Below, in pieces: positions 1 through 5,832 of a stretch of 6,882 nucleotides of DNA. This stretch comes from Clostridia bacterium (GTDB lineage Bacteria > Bacillota_A > Clostridia > Oscillospirales > CAG-272). A program made the position numbers and the translations under genes. The notes under the pieces are model-generated. The model searched no databases, had not been told where the DNA came from, and worked only from the letters and a program-made list of their open reading frames with translations. The stretch lies in assembly GCA_017626655.1 (NCBI GenBank), contig JAGAIH010000383.1, positions 1-6,882 of the forward strand, given 5' to 3'. Position 1 is the stretch's first letter. Every line of letters starts with the position of its first letter.

Positions 1-223
1 CCCGTCGGTCCCCGCCCACGGAGACGCCTCCGAGCGGGCTTTGAAGTCCTTGACCGATACCCAGCGCAGGATCTTCGAGATCCTCCCCCTGGATCACGCC
101 GTACCCATCGACTACCTGACCCGTGAGGGCTTTACCGTCGGTGAGATCATGGCCGCCATGACCGTCCTGGAGATCAAGGGCCTGACGGTCACCCTCCCCG
201 GAGGGCTTTACTCAAGAAAATAA
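1..223 (+). CDS. dprA: DprA (Smf) C-terminal fragment, DNA-processing protein A
   Basis: This is the 3' end of a gene that enters from the left edge; its reading frame (codons from position 2) is open to the edge and ends in TAA at 221-223. About 73 residues are visible: a Pro/Ala/Ser-containing linker, then a helix-turn-helix/winged-helix segment beginning around TDTQRRIFEIL and closing with LEIKGLTVTLPGGLYSRK. The 'LE-x-KGL-x-x-x-LPGG-x-Y' ending is characteristic of the C-terminal winged-helix domain of DprA. DprA binds ssDNA and loads RecA during transformation; its Rossmann-fold core lies outside the window. The position directly before topA is the classical Firmicutes order and supports the call. 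A TTG at 41 could be read as a start, but nothing suggests a separate small gene. The identity rests on a short domain plus synteny, so it is slightly less certain than the complete genes. Confidence 0.86.
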   Translation, partial: PSVPAHGDASERALKSLTDTQRRIFEILPLDHAVPIDYLTREGFTVGEIMAAMTVLEIKGLTVTLPGGLYSRK

Positions 224-225
224 TC

Positions 226-245
226 GGTTTGCCTGTCGGCAGACC
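226..245 (+). other. Small hairpin between dprA and topA
   Basis: Positions 226-233 and 238-245 pair over 8 bp (one G-U) around a 4-nt loop, TGTC. It begins 3 nt after the dprA stop and ends 4 nt before the topA Shine-Dalgarno site. No T-run follows on the + strand, so it is not a standard intrinsic terminator for dprA. It could limit upstream RNA decay or modulate topA initiation, but that is inference; a hairpin this short could also be chance. Confidence 0.4.
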
Positions 246-249
246 AATG

Positions 250-255
250 AAAGGA
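250..255 (+). promoter_or_regulatory. Ribosome-binding site of topA
   Basis: AAAGGA lies 11 nt before the ATG at 267 and supports that start, which also gives the family-typical N-terminus MAKTNLVIVESPSKA. The same hexamer at the same distance precedes plsX. Confidence 0.8.
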
Positions 256-266
256 ATACAGTTCAC

Positions 267-2600
267 ATGGCAAAAACCAATCTGGTCATCGTGGAGTCTC
301 CCTCCAAGGCAAGCACCATCAAGGGCTATCTCGGCTCCAACTATAAGGTCATCGCCTCGGTGGGCCACGTCCGCGACCTGCCCAAGAGTACCCTCGGCGT
401 GGATATTGAGAATGGCTTCGCCGCTCACTACATCAACATCCGCGGTAAGGGCGATATCATCAAGGAGATCAAGAAGGAGGCCAAGAACGCGGGCAAGATC
501 TTCCTGGCCACCGACCCTGACCGCGAGGGTGAGGCCATCTCCTGGCACCTGGCCAACGCCCTGGGCATTCCCGTGGAGCAGGTCCAGCGCGTCACCTTCA
601 ACGAGGTCACCAAGACCGTGGTCAAGGCCGCCATCAAGCAGCCCCGACCCATCGACATGAACCTGGTCAACGCCCAGCAGACCCGCCGTATCCTGGACCG
701 CATCGTGGGCTACAAGCTCTCCCCCTTCCTGTGGAAGACGGTCAGAAGCGGTCTCTCCGCGGGCCGCGTCCAGTCTGTGGCCACCAAGATCATCGTGGAC
801 CGTGAGAACGAGATCCGCGCCTTTATCCCCGAGGAGTACTGGACTATCGACGCCACCCTCATTCCCGCCGAGGGCAAGCCCTTCGTCGCCCGCTTCTATG
901 GCGACCACAGCGGTAAGGTGCGCCTTACCAATGAAGCCCAGGCCATGACCGTGGTGAACGCCGTGGAGGGTCAGCCTTTCACCGTGGACAGCGTCAAGCG
1001 CTCCACCCGCAAGAAGCACCCCGCCCCTCCCTTCACCACCTCCACCATGCAGCAGGAGGCCTCCCGTAAGCTGGGCTTCCAGTCCCAGAGAGTTATGCGT
1101 GTGGCCCAGGAGCTGTACGAGGGCGTGAACCTCGGCTCCGAGTTCGGCGGCGTACAGGGTCTGATCACCTATATGCGTACCGACTCCCTCCGCGTCTCCG
1201 CCGACGCCCAGGCCGCCGCCGCCACCCTCATCCGTGAGAAGTACGGCGACCGCTACTACCCCGAGACCCCCCGAGTCTACAAGACCCGCGCCACCGCCCA
1301 GGACGCCCACGAGGCCATCCGCCCCGCGCGGGTGGAGATTGAGCCCGCCATGGTCCGCAAGACCCTGACCTCGGATCAGTACCGCCTCTACAAGCTCATC
1401 TGGGAGCGCTTCGTGGCCAGCCAGATGGAGTCCGCCGACCTGGCGACCCTGACCCTGGACTTCGACTGCAAGGGCTACCTCTTCCGCACCAGCGGCTACA
1501 CCGTCACCTTCCCCGGTTATATGGCGGTCTACGAGGAGTCTGTGGACGAGTCCCACCGCCCCCACGCCGACGAGCCCGAGGAGCAGAAGGACCTCCGCAT
1601 TCCCGCGCTGACCGAGGGCCAGGTGCTGGAGTCCGACAAGATCGACCCCGCCCGCCACTTCACCGAGCCCCCGCCCCGCTACACCGAGGCGTCCCTCATC
1701 AAGCTCCTGGAGGAGAAGGGCATCGGCCGTCCTTCCACCTTCGCCACCATCATCACCACCATCATCTCCCGCGGCTACGTCAAGAGAGAATCCAAGTCCC
1801 TGGTGCCCACCGAGCTGGGCGAGGTCACCAACACCATCATGCTGCGGAACTTCTCCACCGTGGTGGATGAGCAGTTCACCGCCCATATGGAGGACGAGCT
1901 GGACGGCATCGAGGAGGGCAACGAGGAGATGGTGACGGTCCTGTCCCGCTTCTGGGGCAGCTTCGAGCAGCAGCTCACCGCCGCGGAAAAGACCATTGGC
2001 AGCATCAGCGTCCAGATCCCCGTGGAGACCACCGACATGGTGTGCGATAAGTGCGGCGCTCAGATGATCGTCAAGAACGGCCGCTTCGGTAAGTTCGCCG
2101 CCTGCCCCAACTACCCCACCTGTAAGAACACCAAGCCTCTGATCCCCGAGGCCGATCCCGCCGTCGAGAAAAAGGCTCCCGAGACTACCGAGTCCGCCGA
2201 GGCCGAGAAGAAGCCCGAGATCGTCCCCGATATGGTCTGCGAGAAGTGCGGCGCGCCCATGGTCCTGCGGAACGGCCGCTACGGCAGCTTCTACGCCTGC
2301 TCGGCCTACCCCACCTGTAAGTTCACCAAGCCTAAGACCCGCGACATCGGCGTGGCCTGCCCCAAGTGCCAAGCCAAGCTGGTCATGAAGACGGGCCGCA
2401 ACAAGACCGTGTTCTACAGCTGTGAGCGCTACCCCGACTGCGACTTCTCCTCCTGGGATCTCCCCACCGCCGAGACCTGCCCCACCTGCGGTCAGATGCT
2501 CTTCCGCAAGAAGGGTAAGGCCCTCCTGGTCTGCCACGACAAGAACTGCGGCTACTCCCGCGAGGCCGAGCCTATGGCCGAGATGCCCACCGAGGAGTAA
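267..2600 (+). CDS. topA: DNA topoisomerase I (type IA, omega protein)
   Basis: Relaxes negatively supercoiled DNA by nicking one strand, passing the other through the gap and resealing it; it balances gyrase in the nucleoid. The 777-residue protein begins with the Toprim domain: IVESPSK at 8-14 with E10, and the metal-binding acidic triad D83, D85, E87 in TDPDREGEA. A central four-part type IA core follows, with SAGRVQSVA (164-172) and the nucleophilic tyrosine Y302 in ITYMRTDSLRVS, which forms the 5'-phosphotyrosyl link. GIGRPSTFATII (486-497) is another family block. The C-terminus carries four tetracysteine zinc ribbons: C593/596/613/619, C658/661/678/684, C698/701/719/725 and C738/741/756/761. 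A charged Glu/Ala/Lys/Pro linker (about 625-655) separates the first two. The protein is longer than the roughly 690-residue Bacillus enzyme, mainly through this tail. No catalytic residue is missing. Its TAA stop lies 3 nt before trmFO. Confidence 0.99.
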   Translation: MAKTNLVIVESPSKASTIKGYLGSNYKVIASVGHVRDLPKSTLGVDIENGFAAHYINIRGKGDIIKEIKKEAKNAGKIFLATDPDREGEAISWHLANALGIPVEQVQRVTFNEVTKTVVKAAIKQPRPIDMNLVNAQQTRRILDRIVGYKLSPFLWKTVRSGLSAGRVQSVATKIIVDRENEIRAFIPEEYWTIDATLIPAEGKPFVARFYGDHSGKVRLTNEAQAMTVVNAVEGQPFTVDSVKRSTRKKHPAPPFTTSTMQQEASRKLGFQSQRVMRVAQELYEGVNLGSEFGGVQGLITYMRTDSLRVSADAQAAAATLIREKYGDRYYPETPRVYKTRATAQDAHEAIRPARVEIEPAMVRKTLTSDQYRLYKLIWERFVASQMESADLATLTLDFDCKGYLFRTSGYTVTFPGYMAVYEESVDESHRPHADEPEEQKDLRIPALTEGQVLESDKIDPARHFTEPPPRYTEASLIKLLEEKGIGRPSTFATIITTIISRGYVKRESKSLVPTELGEVTNTIMLRNFSTVVDEQFTAHMEDELDGIEEGNEEMVTVLSRFWGSFEQQLTAAEKTIGSISVQIPVETTDMVCDKCGAQMIVKNGRFGKFAACPNYPTCKNTKPLIPEADPAVEKKAPETTESAEAEKKPEIVPDMVCEKCGAPMVLRNGRYGSFYACSAYPTCKFTKPKTRDIGVACPKCQAKLVMKTGRNKTVFYSCERYPDCDFSSWDLPTAETCPTCGQMLFRKKGKALLVCHDKNCGYSREAEPMAEMPTEE
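2593..2597 (+). promoter_or_regulatory. trmFO ribosome-binding site inside the topA 3' end
   Basis: AGGAG occupies the last codons of topA, immediately before its TAA, and sits 6 nt before the trmFO ATG at 2604. The overlap of the site with the upstream coding sequence favours translational coupling. The 17-nt context AGGAGTAAGCCATGGCA is repeated almost exactly at the plsX-rnc junction. Confidence 0.85.
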
Positions 2601-2603
2601 GCC

Positions 2604-3938
2604 ATGGCACACATCAATGTTTTTGGCGCGGGTCTGGCAGGCAGTGAGGCCGCCTGGCAGGCGGCGCAAAGGGGCGTTGAGGTCACTCTCTACGAGATGA
2701 AGCCCCACAAATACACCCCCGCCCACCACAGCGAGGGCTACGCCGAGCTGGTCTGCTCCAACTCCCTGCGCTCCGACCGTGTCACCGTGGCCTCGGGACT
2801 TCTGAAGGAGGAGCTTGCCCGCATGGGCTCCCTCATCATGGAGGCCGCCCGCGCCACCCAGGTCCCCGCGGGATCGGCTCTGGCGGTGGACCGCGAGAAG
2901 TTCTCGGCCTATATCACCGAGAAGATCCAAAACCACCCCCTCATCACCGTGGTGGAGGAAGAGATCACCGAGCTGCCCACCGAGGGCATCACGGTGGTGG
3001 CCACGGGCCCTCTGACCTCTGACACCTTCGCCGATTGGCTGAAGGACAATCTGATCGGCGAGGGCTTCCACTTCTTCGACGCGGTAGCGCCCATCGTGGA
3101 TTTTGCCTCCATCAACATGGAGGTGGCCTTCTTCGCCTCCCGCTACAACAAGGGGGACGCCGACTACATCAACTGCCCCATGACCAAGGAGCAGTACGAC
3201 GCCTTCTACAACGCCCTCATCACCGCTGAGGAGGCAGAGCTCAAGGACTTTGACAAGGATCTCAAGGTTTTTGAGGGCTGTATGCCCGTGGAGGTCATGG
3301 CCAAAAGAGGCTACGACACCCTGCGCTACGGTCCCTTGAAGCCCGTGGGCCTGGTGGACAGCCGCACCGACGCCCGCTCCTACGCCGTGGTCCAGCTCCG
3401 CCGCGAGAACCGGGAGGGAACCATGTACAATCTGGTGGGCTTCCAGACCCACCTCACCTTCCCCGCCCAGAAGCGGGTCTTCTCCATGATCCCCGGCCTG
3501 GAAAACGCCGACTTCCTCCGCTACGGCGTCATGCACCGCAACACCTACCTCCCCTCCCCCGACTTGCTGGATGCCGACTATAAGCTCCGCAAGGGATACG
3601 GCGAGGGCCAGGTCTACTTTGCGGGTCAGATGACGGGAGTGGAGGGCTACATCGAGTCCACCGGCTCGGGCTTTGTGGCGGGCCTCAACGCCGCCCGCCT
3701 GGCCCTGGGTCTGGAGCCTCTGATCTTCCCCCAAACCACCATGATCGGCGCCATGGCCCACTATATCAGCCACGGCGGCCTGGGGGATTTCGTCCCCATG
3801 AACGCCAATTTCGGCATCATCCCTTCCCTGGAGACCCGCGTCAAGGGCGGTAAGGTTGCCCGCTACGAGGTCTACGCCGCCAGAGCGCTGGAGGCGCTGG
3901 ACGGGGTGATGGATACCGTCAACCAAGCCAAGCAGTAA
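2604..3938 (+). CDS. trmFO: TrmFO, folate- and FAD-dependent tRNA (uracil-54) C5-methyltransferase
   Basis: Makes 5-methyluridine (ribothymidine) at position 54 in the tRNA T-loop, using methylenetetrahydrofolate as carbon donor and reduced FAD, unlike the SAM-dependent TrmA of enterobacteria. The 444 residues start with a Rossmann FAD-binding motif, [10 protein letters not shown] (8-17), followed by YEMKP. The family signature [10 protein letters not shown] holds C51, which aligns with the flavin-linked catalytic Cys53 of the Bacillus enzyme. C226 in [18 protein letters not shown] matches its second catalytic cysteine, Cys226. [10 protein letters not shown] (241-250), YNLVGFQT and the second FAD/GidA-like block [26 protein letters not shown] (starting at 339) complete the fold. 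Length fits the family (about 435-450). It follows topA by 3 nt with its ribosome-binding site inside topA, so the two are almost certainly cotranscribed, as in many Firmicutes. No oddities seen. Confidence 0.98.
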   Translation: MAHINVFGAGLAGSEAAWQAAQRGVEVTLYEMKPHKYTPAHHSEGYAELVCSNSLRSDRVTVASGLLKEELARMGSLIMEAARATQVPAGSALAVDREKFSAYITEKIQNHPLITVVEEEITELPTEGITVVATGPLTSDTFADWLKDNLIGEGFHFFDAVAPIVDFASINMEVAFFASRYNKGDADYINCPMTKEQYDAFYNALITAEEAELKDFDKDLKVFEGCMPVEVMAKRGYDTLRYGPLKPVGLVDSRTDARSYAVVQLRRENREGTMYNLVGFQTHLTFPAQKRVFSMIPGLENADFLRYGVMHRNTYLPSPDLLDADYKLRKGYGEGQVYFAGQMTGVEGYIESTGSGFVAGLNAARLALGLEPLIFPQTTMIGAMAHYISHGGLGDFVPMNANFGIIPSLETRVKGGKVARYEVYAARALEALDGVMDTVNQAKQ

Positions 3939-3943
3939 AACAC

Positions 3944-4046
3944 GCCCAACGGAACCCCTCACAAGCGGGTTCCGAGCGGCCAAAAGCCTTTAATCGCGAT
4001 ACCCCTTAAAGGCTTCTGATCGCTCCGCCTTCGCGGTTGGGTTTCC
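3944..4046 (+). promoter_or_regulatory. Structured plsX leader: candidate four-way-junction RNA element
   Basis: Four helices can form together. P1 pairs 3945-3949 with 4037-4041 (CCCAA/TTGGG), plus a G-U at 3944/4042. P2 pairs 3950-3957 with 3967-3974, 8 bp with a 9-nt loop. P3 pairs 3975-3993 with 4006-4024: 19 positions, 17 paired including one G-U, with two A.C mismatches and a 12-nt loop. P4 pairs 4025-4028 with 4033-4036 around CTTC. The helices abut with no unpaired base at the junction. The element ends about 30 nt before the plsX ATG, and 4040-4046 can instead pair with the Shine-Dalgarno region. No T-run follows any hairpin, so it is not an intrinsic terminator, and no convincing promoter was seen in the gap. 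It could be a cis-regulatory leader, a processing or stability structure, or one copy of a dispersed palindromic repeat or MITE. The base pairing is visible; function is inference. Confidence 0.5.
3975..4024. repeat. Long imperfect inverted repeat in the trmFO-plsX gap
   Basis: The arms 3975-3993 and 4006-4024 are inverted copies, matching at 16 of 19 Watson-Crick positions plus one G-T. The inner 10 bp, AAGCCTTTAA/TTAAAGGCTT, are perfect. The spacer begins with TCGCGAT and ends in CCCC. On DNA it could extrude as a cruciform; on RNA it is the longest arm of the structured leader. Confidence 0.75.
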
Positions 4047-4060
4047 ATCAAAACAAAAAG

Positions 4061-4066
4061 AAAGGA
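4061..4066 (+). promoter_or_regulatory. Ribosome-binding site of plsX, possibly sequestered
   Basis: AAAGGA lies 11 nt before the ATG at 4078 in an A-rich, otherwise unstructured stretch. Its GGA is part of GGAAACC (4064-4070), which is the exact reverse complement of GGTTTCC at 4040-4046. A 7-bp helix with a 17-nt loop would therefore cover part of the site. Confidence 0.75.
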
Positions 4067-4077
4067 AACCGAAAACC

Positions 4078-5082
4078 ATGAAAATCATCATCGACTGCAT
4101 GGGCGGCGACAACGCCCCCCTGGAAATGCTCAAGGGCGTTATCGACGCCAAGGCCGAGCTGGGAGGGGAGTACCTCCTGGTGGGCCACAGGGAGATCCTG
4201 GAGACCGCCGCCCGGGAGAACGGGCTGGATATCTCGGGCTTTGAGATCCTCCACGCCGATACCGTCATCACCATGGAGGACGACTCCATGGCCTTCCGCG
4301 AGAAGAAGGACTCCTCCATGACCATGGCCCTCAAGGCTCTGGCCAATGGAGAAGGAGACGCCATGGTCTCCTGCGGCAACACGGGCACCCTTTTCGCGGG
4401 AGCGACCCTCACCGTTCGCCGCATCAAAGGAGTCCACCGCGCCGCCCTGGCCGCCACTCTCCCCTTCAACCCCCCCGTTCTGCTCCTGGACTGCGGCGCC
4501 AACGTCACGGTCCAGCCCGAGTTCCTCCCCCAGTTCGCCGCCATGGGCTCGGCCTACATGAAGGCCCTCTACGGCCTGGACAATCCCCGGGTGGGCCTCC
4601 TGAACAACGGCGCCGAGGAGCATAAGGGTACCCCCCTCCATACCGAGGCCCACCAGCTCCTCAAGGCCTGCCCCGACATCAACTTTATTGGCAACGTGGA
4701 GGGCAATCAGGTCCCCTTCGGCACTTGTGATATTCTGGTCACCGACGGCTTTACGGGTAACGTCCTGCTCAAGACCATGGAGGGCATGGGCAAGCTGTTC
4801 ATGACCCGTATGAAGGGGATCTTTTACGCCTCCGTCATCTCCAAGCTGGCGGCGCTTACCGTCAAAAAATCCTTCATGCAGTTCAAAAAGGACATGGACG
4901 TCAAGGAGCATGGCGGCAGTCCCATCCTGGGTATCCGCAAGCCCGTCATCAAGGCCCACGGCTCCTCGGATGCCCGCGCCTTCAAGAGTGCCATCCGCCA
5001 GGCTATGCGCTTTGCCGAGTCGGGGGCTATTGAGTCCCTGGAGCGTCAGCTGGGTGCCGAGGCCCCCGCGGGGAAGGAGTAA
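4078..5082 (+). CDS. plsX: PlsX, acyl-ACP:phosphate acyltransferase
   Basis: Converts acyl-ACP and inorganic phosphate to acyl-phosphate, the acyl donor for PlsY in the first step of phosphatidic acid synthesis; it works as a peripheral protein at the inner face of the membrane. The 334 residues match the family length (about 330). Visible family blocks are IDCMGGDNAP (5-14), REKKDSSM (74-81), VSCGNTGT (97-104), LLDCGANV (136-143), LLNNGAEEHKGT (174-185), GNVEGNQV (205-212), VTDGFTGNVLLK (221-232) and KAHGSSDARAF (292-302). Two cysteines (C7, C99) stand where alanine is common in these glycine-rich blocks, apparently lineage variation rather than damage. The gene is preceded by a 139-nt gap with a structured leader, unlike the 3-nt junctions of its neighbours, so a new transcript or a control point may begin here. 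rnc follows after 3 nt; the acpP gene often found between plsX and rnc is absent. Confidence 0.98.
   Translation: MKIIIDCMGGDNAPLEMLKGVIDAKAELGGEYLLVGHREILETAARENGLDISGFEILHADTVITMEDDSMAFREKKDSSMTMALKALANGEGDAMVSCGNTGTLFAGATLTVRRIKGVHRAALAATLPFNPPVLLLDCGANVTVQPEFLPQFAAMGSAYMKALYGLDNPRVGLLNNGAEEHKGTPLHTEAHQLLKACPDINFIGNVEGNQVPFGTCDILVTDGFTGNVLLKTMEGMGKLFMTRMKGIFYASVISKLAALTVKKSFMQFKKDMDVKEHGGSPILGIRKPVIKAHGSSDARAFKSAIRQAMRFAESGAIESLERQLGAEAPAGKE
5075..5079 (+). promoter_or_regulatory. rnc ribosome-binding site inside the plsX 3' end
   Basis: AGGAG immediately before the plsX TAA lies 6 nt from the GTG at 5086. This decides the rnc start: the next in-frame ATG, at 5098, would be 18 nt from the site, which is too far. 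The context AGGAGTAAGCCGTGGCA nearly repeats the topA-trmFO junction. Confidence 0.85.
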
Positions 5083-5085
5083 GCC

Positions 5086-5811
5086 GTGGCATCCGAGATG
5101 AATCTGAATCCCCTGGAGCGGCTGGAGACCGCCGTGGGGTACGCCTTCAAGGACAAGTCCCTCCTCCGCCGCGCCATGACCCATTCCTCCCACTCCAACG
5201 AGACGGGAGAGCGCAACCACCACCTCCTCTGCAACGAGCGGTTGGAGTTTTTGGGTGACTCGGTGCTGTCCATCGTGGTCAGCCGTTACCTGTATACCGC
5301 CTACCCCCAGGAGGGGGAGGGCATCCTCACCAATATGCGTAAGGACGTGGTCTGCGCCGAGGCCCTGGCCCGCTATGCCCGTAGGATCGGCATCGGCGAC
5401 TGCCTCCTTCTCGGTAAGGGCGAGGCCCAGTCCGGAGGCTATGACAAGGAGAACATCCTGGCCGACGCCTTTGAGGCCCTCCTGGCCGCCATCTACCTGG
5501 ACGCGGGAGAGCGGGGCATGGACATCATCGCCGCCTTCCTCCTGCCCCTGGTGCAAAAGGATCTGTCCGAGCTGGAATCCAAGGGCATTGACGGGGACTA
5601 CAAGACCCCCCTCCAGCAGCTGGTCCAGCAAACCGAGGGCGACGTCCTGGAATACGTCCTCATCCGCGCCGACGGCCCCGACCACCAAAAGACCTTTGAG
5701 GTGGAGGTCAGAGTCAATTCCAACCCCTGCGGGCGAGGGATCGGCACCTCCAAGAGAAAAGCCGAGCAGGCCGCGGCCAAGGCGGCGCTGAAGGTTTTCG
5801 GCATTTGTTAA
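5086..5811 (+). CDS. rnc: Ribonuclease III
   Basis: A double-strand-specific endoribonuclease that matures rRNA precursors and cuts structured or antisense-paired mRNAs. The 241-residue protein starts with GTG, supported by the adjacent Shine-Dalgarno site. The RNase III domain (about 8-155) contains the signature NERLEFLGDSVL (50-61), with E51, E54 and D58 corresponding to E38, E41 and D45 of the E. coli enzyme. The second metal-site block KENILADAFEALLAAIYLDAG (starting at 121) has D127 and E130, corresponding to D114 and E117. The double-stranded RNA-binding domain runs from about 171 (DYKTPLQQLVQ) through the basic helix GTSKRKAEQAAAKAAL (220-235) almost to the C-terminus. All catalytic residues are present and length is normal (about 225-250). 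The rnc-smc order is widely conserved in Firmicutes. Because it cleaves structured RNA, the leader upstream of plsX in the same block is a conceivable substrate, but this is only inference. Confidence 0.98.
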   Translation: MASEMNLNPLERLETAVGYAFKDKSLLRRAMTHSSHSNETGERNHHLLCNERLEFLGDSVLSIVVSRYLYTAYPQEGEGILTNMRKDVVCAEALARYARRIGIGDCLLLGKGEAQSGGYDKENILADAFEALLAAIYLDAGERGMDIIAAFLLPLVQKDLSELESKGIDGDYKTPLQQLVQQTEGDVLEYVLIRADGPDHQKTFEVEVRVNSNPCGRGIGTSKRKAEQAAAKAALKVFGIC

Positions 5812-5820
5812 GAGAGAAAT

Positions 5821-5825
5821 AGGAG
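5821..5825 (+). promoter_or_regulatory. Ribosome-binding site of smc
   Basis: AGGAG lies 7 nt before the GTG at 5833, in the 21-nt purine-rich gap after rnc. No other in-frame start is near it, so it fixes the smc start. Confidence 0.85.
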
Positions 5826-5832
5826 AAATTCC

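Noticed and set aside
41..223. Independent small gene starting at TTG 41
   Set aside because: The frame continues open to the left edge and the protein matches the DprA winged-helix terminus, so it is the tail of a larger gene.
229..660. Plus-strand 143-codon frame overlapping the start of topA
   Set aside because: Ser/Arg/Pro-rich out-of-frame reading of topA with no convincing ribosome-binding site or family motif.
1744..1767. Short ATC/ACC tandem-like stretch in topA
   Set aside because: It encodes the conserved TFATIITTIISRGY block of type IA topoisomerases; the repetition comes from Ile/Thr codons.
189..3983. Minus-strand open frame of 1264 codons as a giant protein gene
   Set aside because: It lies in exact codon register opposite topA and trmFO, both unmistakable genes; its predicted protein is low-complexity and Gly/Leu/His-rich, and its openness follows from the absence of TTA/CTA/TCA codons.
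3950..4015. Rho-independent terminator after trmFO
   Set aside because: The hairpins at 3950-3974 and 3984-4015 are not followed by a T-tract on the + strand; only a TTTT occurs after the second one on the minus strand, where there is no gene to terminate.
3944..4042. tRNA or tmRNA-like gene suggested by the four-way junction
   Set aside because: Arm order and lengths do not fit a tRNA: the closing helix is only 5-6 bp, one arm is about 17 bp, and there is no T-loop consensus, anticodon arm geometry or CCA end.
3939..4077. Sigma-70-type promoter for plsX
   Set aside because: I found no -35/-10 pair with acceptable spacing; AT-rich pieces such as TTTAAT are part of the inverted repeat. A promoter may exist, but it cannot be supported from sequence.
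4048..5688. Minus-strand open frame of 546 codons opposite plsX and rnc
   Set aside because: Same codon-register shadow effect; no recognisable motif, and the + strand genes are complete with all catalytic residues.
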